This document shows, piece after piece, positions 21,599-34,930 of a stretch of 64,000 bases of DNA. Numbering within the stretch: the stretch's first letter is position 1; each line of letters begins with the position of its first letter. The position numbers were made by a program, and so were the translations under genes. A model generated the notes under the pieces. It was not told the DNA's origin. It did no database searches and saw only the letters and a program-made list of their open reading frames with translations. This DNA comes from Rhizophagus irregularis (taxonomy: Eukaryota > Glomeromycota > Glomeromycetes > Glomerales > Glomeraceae). The stretch spans positions 1,860,001 to 1,924,000 of the forward strand of contig NC_089445.1 in NCBI RefSeq assembly GCF_026210795.1, in the 5' to 3' direction.

Positions 21599-24500
21599 TC
21601 ATTTCTCAAATGTTATACTTCTACCCTTAAAATTCTCTGATTTTTTTCTCTTCTTAACTTTAGATGAACTTGTGGGCTTCTCACGAACCTGTTCTAATAA
21701 TTGAGCAATAAATATTTCCGATCCCCTTTTCATTCCGAACGTGATAGCATGCCCTTTATGTGGCTTAAATTTCTCTTCTAATGCTAATAATTTAAATATC
21801 GCAATTAAAAATCATCCGCAATTATACAAATTAAAGAGAAAATTTTATTTTACCTCTTAATATTCGCACAATCTCACTGCGCAAATTCGGGAAGACATTA
21901 AAAATAAGGACTAAAATCGGTAAAACTTTCTTTGCCTCTTCAGATAATATCTTCTCGTTCGTTTTAAAAGAAATTTCTTTTATTTTTTCTATTATATGAT
22001 CTTTTGCAAGCTTATATCTAATAAGAATATAGACGGAACCTTTAGAAATTATTCACCACTTCTGATCAAAAATGACGTAAAAATAGAGAATATTACGTTT
22101 GTTCCATGGGCCAAACTTCGCATAATTGACTACCCAAAAATAGTCCAAACAATTGTCTTTTGGGACTAGTTTCATCTTTAATCAATTCAGGCGCGAAAAT
22201 TATACACATATCTACATTAAAAATAAAATTGTTATTTTAAATGTTGGTTACTAAAAAAAACCATAAACACTTACGCATTGACTCAATTTTTCGCGTTGTC
22301 AAAGGTATTAATTCAAACGAATAACCCTCAGAATGTAGCTCCTTACATAACATCGTGTTTTCGATAAATAGCTCATGAAGAAAACTAAATGTTATGTTTC
22401 TAATTTCTTCCAATACATCTATTAAATATAGAATTAATTCATTTTTTACAAATATATATTAATATATTAATATGTTATTATTATTATTGTACCGGAATTA
22501 TCTTTTAGTTTAGTTTCGCAAACTTCAAGTAACATTTTCATCAATGAAATCTCTTGAACTAGTATCAATTTATCCATCTTTTCGGGTGTAACCCGATCCT
22601 AATAAATAAATAATATAAATAACTTTATCCTAATAAACAAGAGTTATAAACTGATTCAATATTTATAAGGAATTACCTTCAAATATTCATTTTCATCTTG
22701 TTGCAATCGACTCAACCTAGATCGGGAACCTTTCATAAAAAATTTTAAAACCTAAAAAAAAAAATTCATAAATATAGCAAGCTAGCCAATTGCTTAAGAA
22801 TAATATAATCTATTAAATACTTTAATAAAAATTTTAAAAATTGAGGGACATCTAAAGACTTGAGGATCACAGCGTATAACCAGTAATGGATCCATCATAA
22901 GCTGTAATTCCGTAAATCTAAAATTTAAAGCTAAATAAGCTTGTACACAAACAAACAATCATTATTTAATAAAATAACCACCTTATTCCCTGATCTTCTT
23001 GTCCTCTAGTTGCGTTTATAAATAATAGAGATGCTTCATGAGGACTCATACTATAAAGCGATAACCAAATTTGGTAGACAGATTGTATTATTCTGGGATT
23101 CCCCCTATACATATAAGAGTTAAATTTTCTTAGCTGAGAGTAAAAAGATCTAAAAACATAACAAATCAGATACAAACTGATGAATTATTCTCGGTAATAA
23201 ATCTAGTATAAGTTGATTACAATGAATTAACAAATCCTCCGGTTCCATAGATTCCAAAGTTTTCAAGGCTAAATTATCGAATCAGAATATATTAAATATT
23301 ATCATGTATATTTTTATAAATAATAACTTCAATACATTCAAAAAAGAATACCAGATATAGACACTTCCGGGTTTTCCGTTAAATTTGAAATGATTAATTG
23401 TACAAAATTTTTAACAACTGATTGATTCTGCCTCGAAGACCTATTAAACATTATAATGAAAATTGAATACCTATTCTTCAAATAGCAGACAAGTAAAAGA
23501 ATTAATAATTACTTTGACAAGCGATCTTCTTCGATCAGGAGGTTTTCAATGTCAAAAATTTCGGGATAATTTGAGGCAACGAGCCCAAGAAGTTCAGGAT
23601 AAATATTACGATATGCCAGCCCATTGTCACATTTTTCCGCTTCAATTAGTATTCTTCGAACAGGAATTGATTCCATAAGATCCGAAGCATAAGGTAAATT
23701 GGAAGAGTAAACTATCAAAATTTGGTCAATAATAATTTTTGATTCATATTTTAAAGCTTCTAAGTTTGATTTTACGCATACTTGTTTTTTGTAATGATGC
23801 TTGACCTCCAATCGACTTTCGTTCTCTTGCAAATGTATTAAATTGGAGAACATAATAAAATAAAAGAACATGCGCTGGAGAAATTTTGTCAATTCTCTCT
23901 CGGAAAAATGTGAAGATATAAAGTTCCGGAATCTTTGTCATGGGAGTTGGATAAGCTGAATATGCAATCCCATAATCGAATATGCTATATAAAATAGGTA
24001 AATATTTTAATCATTGATTTTTTTTTAAGTAATATTACCGCAACAATTAAAGGAAATCTAACCAAGAAGTATATGTCTTAATTAAGGGTCCCAACTGAGA
24101 GTGGATAGGAGTTGTCGCTTGCGTTATTTGTCGTATTATCCAAGGTCTTAAGTCTGTCTTACCTTTATGAAATACTCCACCTTTTAACATAACGTAAACG
24201 ACATTAAAAGCAATATCGCTCGGGTCTTTTGCCAGCTACATAAGTGAAGGAATAATTAAGAATTGTTTGTATATATATGTAATAATTCAAATCATTCCTT
24301 AAATGAAAAGATCGTTTACATTAACTACAAATTGAAACTTACTCCCAACCCATCAAAAGTATCCGGTTCTATTTCCAAAGCACTCTTAGCTAATGTTACT
24401 TCAGAGAAAAGGGTATCCTTCGTAGCGATTCTTAACTCAACTAATCCATAACCGGCTAAAAACATTGATATAATAATTAATTCGCGAATTTAACTATTTG

Positions 24501-26678
24501 TATAAAATTATACATACATATTTCAACATCCATAGCCAAAGTCGAAACACACATTTTTGATATTTGATCGAGTTGATTTGCTCGGAAAAAGTAAGCAAAT
24601 ATCAAGAATAACTGCGTATTACGAGGATTAACTATTCTGGCAAAGGAACTTACAAGTAATAACTGAGTAAAAGATGATAAATTTGTTAAAAAAACATTCA
24701 AATAAGAAAGTTATAACAAGCATATTTTATTTACCCTGTTCGTTTTAATCAACATTTCAGAACATAATAGCAGAAAACATAAACATAATTTCTTAAGCCT
24801 GTAGAAAGGTAAATTAATAAAATTAAAATTAATAAAAGGGACAGTGTTAAAAAATTCATACCTGTCTGATCCGGCATGATCTATGACTGTTAAGCAAACT
24901 TCTAAATCGCTTGGATCAAAGTTTACTTTGAAAAAATGCACGAATCCGCAAATTATCCGCATTAATATACACAGTCTTGCTCGATGATGGGATAATGGCT
25001 GTTGTACATTATTCTATAAATAAATAAAAAAGAAATAAAATTTGAACCAGGAACTATTGAACCAACGTTAGAACACGAATTGAATCTGTTATATTACCAC
25101 ACAGTTGCGCAAGGTTCCAAATAAGACAGTTTTTAATTCGTTTATTAAACTCTGCGGTATTTGTTGCGATGTTATCCACTTAGGATTTCGTGACAAAATA
25201 CCTTCAAGACATAGTACCTAGGAATAAAGTGAAATTATAAATAAGAGAAGTTAGAATCCTAAAAAAAAATATATACGTAAAACACATACGATATCTGAAC
25301 AAATGATCGTAAATCTTAACACAACTTCTGGCAGTATCTTCAAATCTATCAATTTAAGTCGCATGTTAAAGGCGTGATGTGTTGCAAGATTAACCATAGT
25401 ATACAACATGTTTCTTTATATAAAGAAGTATAAATTAATATTATAATCATTGAAATCGAGATAAAAAAAAAAAAAAAAGTTTTTTAATGACAAACTTGAT
25501 GCGCTCTTTATATTTAAATGGAAAATATTTGTGAACTTGTAAAATAATATCTGTGATCTAAAGAATATTAAAATAATTGTGAGAAAAAAAAAGCTTATAA
25601 AGTCTTGATGTATAAGTGCATATTATTTACCTTATGAAACATTTGCGGGTTATTGGCGACTAAACATCTAATCAAATCATCACAATTATTTAAGAGAGGT
25701 AAGGCGCGAATTACATCCTACTTACAAATCACAGGAAAAAAAAATAATTGAATAAAAAAGGAATTAATTTATTAAAAATAACTACCAAACTATAACTACT
25801 CACCTCATAGGTAATCCCAAGCTCTATCGGTTTCCAAATATACAATATGATTGGCAAATAATAATCGATATTACTAAAAGATTCTTTCTTGAGATTTTGC
25901 AAAAATCTATTCGCATGTAAGATATCACAGCATTTTTGAACACTCATTGGGTTTTGTTCGTACTTCGCTTTTGCTAATATTACGAGGTCGGACAAATCCC
26001 GTAAAATTAGTCTAGAAATTATATTCATTGATTTATCAATAAGCAATAACAATCAATTATATATAATAAAATAAGTTATATGTCTACTTTAAAATAAGTT
26101 CGTGATCATTATAACCGGGCGTATGAGTTTGACTCTGAGGCACTATTTTTCCCTTTATACAAAAAAATATATATTAGAAAATAAATAACATCAATTTACC
26201 AAATAATTCTAAAGATACTTATCCATACCTCTGATATAACATCCAATAATGTTTGGTTTTGGCTTATTTGTCTTTCTACGTCTCTAATCAAATCATCCCT
26301 GTTTATTGTTGTTAGAATATTCTTTATTAACTCAACCTAAAAAAAATTTGTATATTCTTTCTTAGTTAATATCTACAAAAGTAACAAACAATTTATTATC
26401 TTATCATTGTTTGCTATTTGTAATAACTATGAAGATTTTTTTTACCTGAGTATAATTTGCTTTTAAAAAAGAAACTTCATCGAGTGTGTAATATTTCAGA
26501 ATGTAAGGTAAGAAAAGCTCATATTTCTGCAAAAAAACTATGATCAACAACATGTATAAGTAGGATATATTACTTTTAAAAAAAATTATTATACCAGGTT
26601 GGGCCTCTGTATTACACAACCTCCATTTTCAAGATATCTGAAGGTTTCAACAATTGCCGCATCGCTAATAGAAGACAT
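21599..26678 (-). CDS. INTS2: Integrator complex subunit 2 (INTS2)
   Basis: Core scaffold subunit of the nuclear Integrator complex, which cleaves snRNA and promoter-proximal nascent RNA at RNA polymerase II. I joined 25 exons from ATG 26678 to TGA 21599: 26678-26595, 26526-26446, 26336-26229, 26152-26088, 26011-25804, 25717-25631, 25557-25496, 25413-25290, 25217-25098, 25013-24862, 24798-24735, 24662-24518, 24455-24343, 24235-24063, 23984-23513, 23440-23352, 23268-23174, 23133-22982, 22917-22821, 22751-22677, 22598-22493, 22418-22275, 22211-22097, 22017-21854, 21783-21599. The product is about 1,092 residues, near the animal length of ~1,200. Diagnostic blocks are FFRANQLDQISKMCVSTLAM, WIIRQITQATTPIHSQLGPL, HVLLFYYVLQF, LMESIPVRRILIEAEK, MMDPLLVIRCDPQVFRCP and FELIPLTTRKIESMH. 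All phases agree except one extra base in exon 15 (about 23800-23830). The intron between exons 17 and 18 is only 40 nt. Confidence 0.88.
23800..23830 (-). other. Apparent single-base frameshift in INTS2 exon 15
   Basis: Upstream the frame reads HVLLFYYVLQFNTFARERKS. Downstream, the INTS2-like frame (RLEVKHHYKKQV, then SNLEALKYESK) is offset by one base. Exon lengths on either side fit if exon 15 is one base shorter. A real mutation, a sequencing error or a missed micro-intron are all possible. Confidence 0.7.
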
Positions 26679-27220
26679 TGTTAATTATTTCGATACTTAA
26701 ATTTTAGTCTTATATATGTCATGTGATGGCTTTTGCGTTCGTTAGCTGATTGGTTAATGATAATCTTAGCGCACGATTTGTTTACGTAATAAATAAAAAA
26801 TTTAAATGTTGTACGAACCATTTTTTTTCGAACCATTTTTTTTTCTTTTGGGGAAAATAGATCAGCATTCCCATTGACACAAAATGAATTAGCGTCAATC
26901 AATCAAACGTGGTAAGACGGTATCAATGATTTACATAGCATCGAATACTCATCGGATTAAAACTTTTCTTGAAATTTTCCCCCAAAAAAATGCTACCCCA
27001 AATTTTGGTAATGTTTGCATTAAAATCAGGTGTCGACAAAATAATTTTGTAACCTTAGGAGAAAACGGTTATAAAAGAAAGAAAAGTCACACAACATTAC
27101 AATCTTTTAGCTCAGTATTATTATCGATCTCTTTGGTATATAAAATGGCTTATTTGTTTCTCATCCCACATGTAGAAAATCATTTTTTTTTCATGTTTTT
27201 TTTAACCGCACGATTTGCCT
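26679..27220. promoter_or_regulatory. Head-to-head intergenic region, INTS2 / TMEM135-like
   Basis: About 540 bp separate the two divergent start codons, a spacing that suits a shared promoter region. A 114-residue open frame (from 26926) crosses into the first TMEM135-like exon in another frame and is not supported as a gene. Confidence 0.4.
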
Positions 27221-29118
27221 ATGATGTCACATATTGTAACTCGAGAAGATGTAAATGCAGCATTATCTAATAAAGACCATCAAAACAAACCAAATACAAT
27301 TAAAAAGATTATTTTGCATTCCATTATTGGAGGTCTTGGTATGTTTCAGTGTTTATTATTTGTGTATTTATATTGATAATAAATTAAGTATTTGCAAAAA
27401 AAATTTAGAATCATATGCAAAGGCGCATGGTATTCGTGGGGGTGTAAATTTCCTGTTAAATTTACTAACAGTATTCCGGAAAAGGTATTTGATGTTCTTG
27501 GAAAATTTTTTAAAGTTGCGTGAAGATTTGTGTAACACAAAATTTCTTATAGAAAAGGATCTATATATCATGCGTTTATCCATGGATTTTTCGGAATGGA
27601 CGCCGTGCGATTTGGCGTAGGTTTTGGTGGATTTTCATTTTTATGGAAGCTTATTAATAATGGATTGCGGTATATTCGAAAAAAAGATGATCATTGGAAT
27701 GGATTAATTGCCGGTATTTTACCTTTAAAGCTTGTCTCCATCTTTAATAATATTTAATGTTCAAATTGTGAGATGTACGAACATTTTGTAGGTTTTATTG
27801 CCGGTACATCGATATTGGCAGAAAAACGCGAGAGAAGAATTTCTATTGCGCAACAATTATTTGTTCGGTTAGTCTAATGGTTCCTTGTTCTGTTATTCTG
27901 CGCCTTTGATTTCATTTATATATTTCTTTTTCAAATTCAAATTCAGCGCATTACAAGCTGTTTATAATGCAGGTAGCGCGCGTGAATATTTTCGAATTCC
28001 TCATGGGGATTCCTTAATATTCATTATATCGACTGCACAAGTTCTTTATGCATATACGGTATTAATATTTTTAATATTAAACAATTATCCTCATTATGTT
28101 AGACCTTGACAAGAATTATTTTTTTGTAGATGCGACCTACCACTATACCAAAAGACTTCTTGAATTTTATGATAGCTACAGCACGTGTTCCAAAAGAAAC
28201 ATTGAATATTAATCTATCATTGAGAAAAGGTTTACCTTTAAATAATGATGATGCGATTAACCTCGTTAAAAAATTTAATGGAACGAAGAATGCCCTTGAG
28301 ATAGCTTCGAATTTACCTCCACGACCTGTTGCAATTCCCTGGTAAATTTAAATAATATTGCCATATTTTTGGTTTATATTAAAATTCTTGTTGACGCGTA
28401 TCTTTTTTAGTGAGCTTATACATCCTCAATTCGATTCTTGTATATATACAAACATTGAGCGGTTTTATCAAGTTTTTAGAAACATTGCACCAGTATATGC
28501 TACACTTAATTTTGTTCCAATGATAGCATTCAAATCAGCACAATTGACTGAAGAGTATGTTCTACTTATATAATTAATCTTGTTTTAAATTTATGTGAAA
28601 TTTTCTCATTATTTTCCCTCTTTTTATTAGTCCCATGGCGCTTATTAAAAAAAGCATGTTTAACACGATTCGGTCAAGCACTTTTATATCCACTTTTGTA
28701 GCAAGTTATCAAACACAAATATGCTTTCATCGCAACATGATTAAAATTTTCAATTTGGAATGGGATTCTAAATACTTATACTGGCTGGCTGGGCTTAATT
28801 CAGCATTTGCAATTTTAATCGAAAATAGAAATACGAGAGTTAATTTAGCTTTATATGTATTACCCAAAGCCGCAGAATCCTGGTATAAAATTATGTGTCA
28901 AAGAAATTGGATATTTGAATTACATAAAACAGCGGATGTATGGTTCTTTTCTTTAGCAATGAGTATAATTATGGTAAGTAGAAATTTTATTTCGGGATTT
29001 GTTTAGAATTAAATGTTAATCAAAATTAAAAATTTAATAGGCTGCTTATCAACATGAACCCGAAATTTTAAATCCAATGGTTAAAACTATTATACGAAGA
29101 TTTTTCGGATATAACTAA
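27221..29118 (+). CDS. TMEM135-like membrane protein (Tim17-related)
   Basis: Multi-pass membrane protein related to TMEM135, which in animals acts at peroxisomes and mitochondria; the site in this fungus is inferred. Nine exons join in frame: 27221-27338, 27409-27484, 27553-27713, 27792-27867, 27947-28058, 28130-28341, 28411-28554, 28631-28973, 29041-29118, giving 439 residues (438 from the adjacent second ATG). Residues about 65-130 carry the glycine-rich Tim17-like run (YHAFIHGFFGMDAVRFGVGF, then GFSFLWKLINNGLR and GLIAGFIAGTSILAEKR). The second half has the TMEM135 motif CELIHPQFDSC followed by FYQVFRNIAPVYATLNFVPM. All splice sites are GT...AG. The start could be either of two consecutive ATGs. 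Confidence 0.82.
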
Positions 29119-32016
29119 AAAAACTTCAAAGTTACCGGTATATGCTTTATAATATGAAAACAAATTAAGAATTTACAATTACTATAGGAGTTTCTTTTTA
29201 AGAAAAAAAAAACTTATATATAATGTAAGTTTTACTTCAAAATCATTTCGTTTATAATCAAAAAAAAAAAAATTTTACGTGATATTATTTAAAATCTTTT
29301 ATTTGCTTCTAATTAGATTTCGCAAAATTACTTTTACCGATAGGATACTTTCAATTTGCTTTATTTATAAGTTGATTTATAATTTTTATGGAATTTTTAA
29401 ATAATATTAATTTTATGTTTATGAATCAAAACTTTAACATTGGTTTTGCAAGAATAATAAACTGCATGATTGAAGGATATATTTTAACAAATAATTGATT
29501 ATTAAATTTAAACTTGATATTTTAGAAAAAAATGGCTATCGATAATATTCGATATAATTTGTTGGCAATGATGGCTATTGGATCAATTGGACTTAGATCG
29601 GACTATTCATTCATTAAGCATGACCAAAACTGCTTGTCGATAGAATTAAATATTGTTATTCCATTTAGTTGCGATTCTTTACTCTATCTCGCCTGAATAG
29701 AATTTTATCTGGCAGCTGTTACACGATGGCAGAACAAGAGCTTGTGAAACATACAATATAAATATTTTTTTTTTTAAAAAAATATAAAAGGAAGACATTG
29801 TGGCATTCATTCATTTACTGTTTGGTTTAGTTTAGTTTAGTTGTTTATTATACGTCATTTGAATGTATCCCATTATTATATCATACTTACTGCACTCTAA
29901 ATTATAATCGTTTATAAAATCGATCAATGTGATCATGATGCTTTCATTCATATAAAAAATAAGTTCTTAAAGATGTTCTTTTCATTCATTTCAACGATAT
30001 ATTTATACAGCGTTATTTCTTAATTTCTTTTGGAATATATTTGACAGAAAATTTGATGTTCACCATTTAAGGTCTACCCAAAATAGTATTATCAAATGTC
30101 GCTGTAATATCAATGTCGATAATTACGCAATCTCCAATGAGGCGTCAAGATTTTAATCTATTCAGCGTTATCTATTTTCTTGATTATGCTAGAATTGCAA
30201 ATAAAAGAATGCATTAATATTTACATCACTAAATGCGTTGCATTTGCATTATTGTTTAATAAATGTCAAACAGGTGAATACAGGAAAAGGAACGGAATAA
30301 CGATAATCTTATACGATAATTATCCTTTCAAGAAACTTTCTGCAGAATGTATTGGTTCCATCATCAATATTGCGTAAAAAGAACTGGAATGACCAAACTT
30401 GATTATTATTAAGGATTTTATTATAAACGTATAGTAACATTACACACAATTAAAATTTTTGCCGATTACTAACTAAAAAGTGCTAATTATAAAAAAATTA
30501 TAATCATACAAAGTACAATAATCAATGACTGTGCACATTTGATCTTCTTTGACTTTGCCAAATCTAAGATCTTATTTTCATTCAACTGACAAGTTTAGGT
30601 ACATGTTTGGTTAAATTACCTAATCTAATATCATGGAGCGCTTTGCCCCTTGACTTGTTGGCGTTTTCTTATTGTTCCTTTAAAGTTTGATGCATAACCT
30701 TAGTACTACGAAAGCGGTGGCTTTTTTTTCAGGGAGGTATGTTTCAAACGTTATATAAATCCTTGTTTATTCGATTTTTTTGATTCTTCGGCATGGTTAG
30801 TGTCCACCCATACTTACAATGATTTCCTTTCAACTTAATGTTCTTGAATATTACCAAGGGCTTTTTTTTTCGCGAAAAATTTTTAATAACCGCAGCTTGT
30901 TTGTTTAATACAAGTTCAACTTAACAGCGGAAATGTTTTTAAAATGTGAAGAAGCCATCTTCACAATCCAATTCGATCTATAATGATTTATTTATCTAGA
31001 ACCATGCACGAATAAAAATATGGGTTCATGTAGACTTACCTCCCAAGAGTATTTTCGACGTTTTTTAAATTATCCAACGACTCTTAATAGTTTCATCGAA
31101 AATTTAATTTTTTCGTCAAAATAATCAACATAATTATTACTTGCTCTTCAGGGAAGGTTCATCTTTAAATCCATATGACTAATTGTTCGATTACCCATCT
31201 ATTTTATTTTATTTTTCTCAACTTCTCCTCCCTCCATAATTAATAACTCGGTCGTTCACGAAAGGGTGCCATACAATTTCGATACACAATTTTTTATGAT
31301 TGTGAAAAATTATTTTTTTATTAATTACACGTTAATTTTAGCGCGAATCAATAATAATTTAATTTAATATTGATTAGCATCCCCTGTGAAACGGATCCTT
31401 TTTTTTTAGGCGTTGTCAATTCAACCCTTTCTTTTTTACATATTAATCCGTTGATAAATTTATCGCGACATTGGGTTTATGGAGGTTTGGGGATCGATTT
31501 TAAAGTTTTATTTTCATTGTACCGCAAAGAAAAAAATTATGAAAGGGAAATCAAAACAAAAATTATAGGTTTTATTTGTAAGATGGGATCTTTGTATAGT
31601 TCATTTTTTTTTTAGTTTTAATATAGTAAAAAACATATAGCTTCTCTTTATATATTAATAATCATCATGTATATTTTCTTCGTTTTTTAATGTTTATATT
31701 TTCATGAAAAATTTTCTCTTCATATTTTTTCTTTATATATATGCTTTAAAGTTTCTTTTTTAAAAAAAAAATACAGAAAAACATAAAACTAATAATAAAA
31801 ATTGAAATTATCATATGTCTAAAAGTTAATTGAACTTGTGTATCCCAAATTTTGGAGGTTTGTTAAAAAAAACCCCATGTTAATATTAAACTATATTACT
31901 AAAGTTTTACCTAAATGCATTGCCTAGATCCTATTATTGCTGAAAATGGTAAAGTGCAATTTGTTGCTAATTAAGTAGATATATTTTAAATTATTTTGTG
32001 AACAAGTTATATACGA

Positions 32017-32047
<31 letters not shown>

Positions 32048-33272
32048 TATTATTAATTAAAAAATACTTATTTTTATCTTTATGCCATTAAAATTTTGAA
32101 ATAACTATAAAACATTTATGTTCTTTCATATTACTTATTGGAAAAAATTATTTTAATGATATAGATTTCATTTTACCAGAATTAAGAAATTGTTTATTTG
32201 AAACTATTATGAATTTATAATAAAATTTTGCATCACACCCTTTTTATTTCTGTTTTTACTATGTATTCTATAAATATAGAAATTTTTTCAGTATTGAGAA
32301 ATTTTATTTATTACCATTATTTATCATATCCTATAATTTCAGTCAAATTTTATAATTCTGCTTAAAATTTCCTTTAAAAAATCATGTAATACTAACAATA
32401 ATTTATACTGCTAGTGATAAATAATAAATTCTTAGTAAATTTTTTAAAAATTATACTATAAAATATATATTATAAATTTATTTCATTATAGTAAATATCA
32501 TGTGAAATCATTAAATATATTATTTATAAATTACTTTATTAAATACAAATTTAAGATTAGTATTTTACTTTATTATTTTTCTAATTGAATAATAATAATG
32601 AAATTATTTATATAAAAAATATAATTATCCCTTAAATTATATTGCAGGAAAATTTGCCTGTAATTTCTAAATTAAGATAAATGATACTATAAAAAATTCT
32701 TTAATTTTAACCAGATCATTATATAATAATTTTGCAACCTATATTTTAGCCATAAATTGTATAAGTTAAATATGTAGTTGATCATTAAAATTGGATGAGA
32801 AATTAACTGCAAAAAATAGTATCAGAATTTTTATATAATAAAATCTAAACTTTTTTTATTATATTTTTTCTCTATTTGGATATTTATTATAAATTATTAT
32901 TATTATTATAAAAATTTTGCATTATAACAAACAAAATAAAGATAAAAAAAAATAATTTTTATGAGTATACCAAATTCTACATATTCTATTAAGCTTTTAT
33001 ATAATTACAATTAATTATTAATGAAATTGTTAAAATTTAGTGCAAAATTTTTAATTATCTTAAAATACACTTTTAACCAATGGGTAATTTTTAAGAACTG
33101 AAATTTTGGTAATTTTGGTAAAATTATTTTAAAAGATAAATATAATAATTTTAAATTCTAAAAATAATAATATAAAAGAGAATAAAAATTAAAAATAATA
33201 TTATTACTAATAAAAAAATTTGAAAAAATAATTTATTAATTTAAAATTTACTAGTAATTTACTAATAATATA
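29119..33272. other. Gene-poor region with a TA microsatellite
   Basis: No sustained coding was found. Between 29.5 and 31.6 kb composition is more balanced and may include untranslated or regulatory DNA; an 81-residue frame from 31370 has little protein character. (TA)n occupies about 32019-32043. From 31.8 kb on it is very AT-rich. Confidence 0.45.
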
Positions 33273-33704
33273 GGGTATTGCTAAATATCACCAGTGGTGA
33301 TCGTTACCACACCACTTAATTCTGGCTGAAAATTATAATTTTGGCCAGAGTTAAAAAACACATCATAAATTTTTTTTCAAAAATTTCAATTTAAATAATA
33401 AATGTGTAAAACAAACCTGAGTAGATACTAATCACACTAAAATTTTGAAAATTTGACCAAAAAAAATCTTTTTTAAAACAAAAAATTGTATTTTGCTTAT
33501 AAAATCAAATTTTCCTATTTTTCTCAAAAACTATCTAAACAATAGCCTTTATAATCTAAAGCAAACTTATTCTACCCATAAATTTACATATAATAATGAT
33601 ATTTTATATTATAATTAGAATAATATCTCAGTCAAAAATTTTTGAAATTCAAAAAATATTTTACATGTGATGACGATCACCACTGGTGATATTTAGCAAT
33701 ACCC
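33273..33704. mobile_element. Miniature element with 9-bp duplication (Mutator-like)
   Basis: It begins GGGTATTGCTAAATATCACC and ends with the inverse, flanked by a perfect 9-bp repeat AATAATATA (33264-33272 and 33705-33713). A 9-bp duplication is typical of Mutator-like elements. At least 32 bp of each end pair (through AGTGGTGATCGT). The 432-bp interior is AT-rich and non-coding. A possible decayed end of the same family (ACTGGTGATAGCACACCCC) is at about 44744. Confidence 0.75.
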
Positions 33705-34930
33705 AATAATATATATAAAATTGGAAATTCTTAAAGCTTTAAAATCAAAAATTAATAAAATACTTTTATTAAAAGGAATTTTTTTGTTATAATAATATAA
33801 AAAAATCTTTATTTTGTAAATATTTATTATAATAGTAAACAAAAATGGCTGAAACTAAAGATTTATTATAATAAATTTTAACTATATAAATAAATTTTTT
33901 ATTTTATTAAACTGTTTAATTTATGTATAAAACTAATTTTAACCTGAGGTGATTTAATCCGGGTGATTTAACCTACTAGTAAATTTTATATAAGTAAATT
34001 TTATATAATTATATGAATTATTCACCCTTATCATATAATAAATTTGATTGGGCTGACTAATATTTATTGTTACATCATCTTAACTATCTGTTTATATTAT
34101 TTTTTTCATTTTTTCCTTCCCGCTTGTTTTTTTTCCTTTTCGTTTTATTTTCCTTTCTTTTCCTATTCCATTAATCCATTTATTTATTATTTTTATCTGC
34201 TTTCTTTTTTTTTTTAATATATTTTTTTTAGGTCTTTAGATTTTTCCGAGTTTTACAATTTCTAATACAGTATTATATCTTAATGCATTAAAAAGGTACA
34301 TTTTCTTTTTTTGTTAGTTTTGTTTTTTAATTTTGTTCTTTACTAACTATATTTTCTTTTCTTTATACTGTTCTTTAACTTCTTTCTCTTCAATATTATG
34401 TGACGTGTTTTGCTCTTAATTTGCTTTTATTTGGTCATTAACTTTTTTTATGGGTTTGCTTTTAAACTTAATTATGGAGGATTTTCTTTTTTCTTTATAG
34501 TGGATATCTTTTTTTATTCTTTAATCTTTAGGTTCTGCTAATTTTCTAATTTTTATTCATTACTAATTATCTTTTCTTTACTCTATACTACTCTTTGACT
34601 TAATATGTTTTATTTTTCTGTCACAAATTTTACTTTTTGACTTCATAAGTTTCATCATTATTATATTTTTTAACTTTTTACATGAGTTTCATTCTTTATT
34701 CTTATACTTTATTATTGTCATGTATTTTTTTGTATATATGTACCATAATTACTAGTTCTGTTAAAAATAAATAAAGTATAAATTTGATAATTAATAAACT
34801 TTAATTAAATGATTTTAAACCATTATAGTACAAAAAAAATTTTGCAAATAAAAGTGTTGCATAAAATAAACCAATCAAAATTGATTGGTGTAAAATATAA
34901 AATTTTTAGAGAGGTAATTTAACCTGAGAG
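33705..34930. other. AT-rich and T/C-rich stretch without a gene
   Basis: From about 34080 to 34740 one strand is strongly pyrimidine-rich, with an imperfect direct repeat (TCTTTACT...TATACT...TTTAACTT) at about 34335 and 34570. It may be a decayed retroelement. No gene was seen. Confidence 0.4.

Noticed and set aside
23463-24451. Plus-strand open frames across 23463-23678 and 24263-24451
   Set aside because: They are antisense to INTS2 exons that match the family well.
26926-27270. 114-residue plus frame
   Set aside because: It overlaps the first TMEM135-like exon in another frame and has no family features; probably promoter DNA.
27346-27583. Two minus-strand frames of 64 and 71 residues
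   Set aside because: They are antisense to exons of the TMEM135-like gene.
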